Source of the DNA: Cardiobacteriaceae bacterium TAE3-ERU3 | GTDB lineage: Bacteria; Pseudomonadota; Gammaproteobacteria; Cardiobacteriales; Cardiobacteriaceae | Reading direction: 5' to 3' | DNA length: 64,000 nucleotides | Assembly: GCA_019218315.1 (NCBI GenBank) | Contig: JAHUUI010000003.1 | Coordinates: 268,443 to 332,442, forward strand | Part shown: positions 63,171 to 64,000 of the stretch, in pieces | How positions within the stretch are numbered: the stretch's first letter is position 1 | How the letters are laid out: every line of letters starts with the position of its first letter | The notes under the pieces: model-generated | What the model was told of the DNA's origin: nothing | Seen by the model: only the letters and a program-made list of their open reading frames with translations | The model's database searches: none | Made by a program: the position numbers and the translations under genes

Positions 63171-64000
63171 TATTTTTCCCCAAATAAAGTAGACAGCGCT
63201 ACGAGACCTCGTACATCAGCCGCATGAAGGGCTATATGTTGTTGTGGCAAATAGCCAAGGGAGTGTTCAAAGCGATCAAGAATATCTTGCTGGCGATCAG
63301 CGCGCTGCTGCCAAAAGCTATCCTGCTGCTTTACAGCCATCACCTGATTGACGAATAACCCAGCGCACGGCATACCACTTTCAGCCAGCTGTGCCACAGC
63401 CCTTTCAGTCTCAGCCAAAGGCAAAGCTTCAGGAATCAATACCAGCACGATCGCTGTCTGCGCCGTATCGTGCAATACATCACGTGCATGGGCAAATAAC
63501 CTACGGCGCTTTTCCAATACATCAACGGCATCAGCCCAGCGGTCTTTACGTGCTGGTGCAAGCGGATTGAGCTTTTGTTTGTCCAGTGCATCTACAGCAC
63601 CACGCAAACGGCTTTGCCGACGTTGCTGTGCCAATAAGCCATCTGTCCACGCTTGCATCATTTCCGGTAAGCTGAGCAGACGTAAAGTATGACCTGTTGG
63701 TGCAGTATCAAAAATCACATGCTGATACCCTTGAACACGTGCACCAAGAAGATGTTGACACAACGCCTCAAGCATCGCAGCTTCTTCCGCACCCGGTGCA
63801 TGACGAGACAACCGCAAAAAATCGCGCATTTTTGCCATCATTTCCGGCTTAGTATAGCCTTCAAGTGTACGCTCAACCTGCTTGAAATGTTGCTCAAGAA
63901 TAACCTGGGGATTGAGTTCCAGCGCATCAAGGTTTGCACAAACTGCTTTACTTCGGTGTGACAATGGCTCTCCAAAAGCATCACCAAGACTGTGTGCAGG
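63170..64000 (-). CDS. ArsA/Get3-family ATPase, N-terminus off the window
   Basis: 277 codons open to the right edge, so the start and the P-loop (expected KGGVGKT) lie outside. The visible part begins PAHSLGDAFGEP, the switch I region of ArsA-type ATPases ('sTDPAHSLsDaF'), and continues with VIFDTAPTGHTLRLLSLPEMM (switch II, ~residue 90 of this fragment) and VLIPEALPLAETERAVAQLAESG, and GLFVNQV near the end. Known: the family includes arsenite-pump ATPases and, in eukaryotes, tail-anchored protein targeting Get3. No arsB, arsR or arsC is seen, so arsenic transport is not supported. It is followed by the ABM gene. Confidence 0.87.
   Translation of the reverse strand, partial: PAHSLGDAFGEPLSHRSKAVCANLDALELNPQVILEQHFKQVERTLEGYTKPEMMAKMRDFLRLSRHAPGAEEAAMLEALCQHLLGARVQGYQHVIFDTAPTGHTLRLLSLPEMMQAWTDGLLAQQRRQSRLRGAVDALDKQKLNPLAPARKDRWADAVDVLEKRRRLFAHARDVLHDTAQTAIVLVLIPEALPLAETERAVAQLAESGMPCAGLFVNQVMAVKQQDSFWQQRADRQQDILDRFEHSLGYLPQQHIALHAADVRGLVALSTLFGEK

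Noticed and set aside
1-64000. CRISPR array
   Set aside because: No regularly spaced direct repeats were found; the only tandem repeat is the 9-base unit in pcnB.
63170-64000. Arsenic resistance operon
   Set aside because: No arsR, arsB, arsC or arsD is visible; the ATPase alone does not support that function.

Overview
This 64 kb window comes from a gammaproteobacterium. The evidence is the minCDE cluster, the gyrA-pheA-tyrA-aroA-cmk-rpsA-ihfB order, the pcnB-folK-panB-panC cluster, a ccm (system I) cytochrome c operon, and a one-piece tmRNA whose tag reads ANDDNYALAA. Base composition looks moderate (high 40s % GC by eye). Several gene clusters are trimmed versions of those in Pseudomonas-type genomes: purF is absent between cvpA and metZ, and serC and hisC are absent from the gyrA-rpsA cluster. 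An RmpM-like OmpA protein and a surface lipoprotein with a factor-H-binding/TbpB-like domain suggest a host-associated, reduced gammaproteobacterium (the Cardiobacteriales would fit), but this is inference. I see no transposase, integrase, CRISPR array, rRNA or tRNA gene.

Layout. 1-1115: start of a BREX phage-defence operon (brxA, brxB) running off the left edge. 1416-12379, all minus strand: transaldolase, the periplasmic methionine sulfoxide reductase MsrPQ, a split ThrE-type exporter (YjjP/YjjB), a translationally coupled transporter-argE pair, and a Mn/Fe/Zn ABC importer (sitABCD order). 12719-26336, plus strand: minCDE, hslR, glutathione reductase, a double-TM2 protein, a ten-gene cytochrome c maturation cluster with an embedded nitroreductase gene and with ccmAB at its end, and a NylB-like serine hydrolase.

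26588-33578, minus strand: a compact unit trpB-trpA-accD-folC-dedD-cvpA-metZ. 33719-37681 is a small accessory zone: an orphan modA, an unknown cysteine-rich gene preceded by a decayed ORF (possibly toxin tip plus immunity gene), a LysE-type exporter, the surface lipoprotein, and a broken SRPBCC gene. It is followed by uraA. 39076-60314 is a long minus-strand run: gyrA, pheA, tyrA, aroA, cmk, rpsA, ihfB, a membrane-anchored nuclease, a very large gltB followed directly by a cysJ-type flavoprotein gene, then pcnB-folK-panB-panC and an FNT channel. 60632-64000: ompA, ssrA (tmRNA), a monoacylglycerol-lipase-like hydrolase, a small ABM-domain protein and an ArsA/Get3-like ATPase cut by the right edge.

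How the genes fit together. ccmABCDEFGHI makes c-type cytochromes. MsrP needs molybdopterin cofactor, which may be why a molybdate-type binding protein is kept. pheA/tyrA/aroA/trpAB cover much of aromatic amino acid synthesis. The most unusual arrangement is gltB (about 1,800 residues, changed Fe-S cysteine spacing, no gltD beside it) in tandem with a complete cysJ with no cysI beside it. This could be a glutamate synthase that uses a CysJ-type NADPH flavoprotein in place of GltD.
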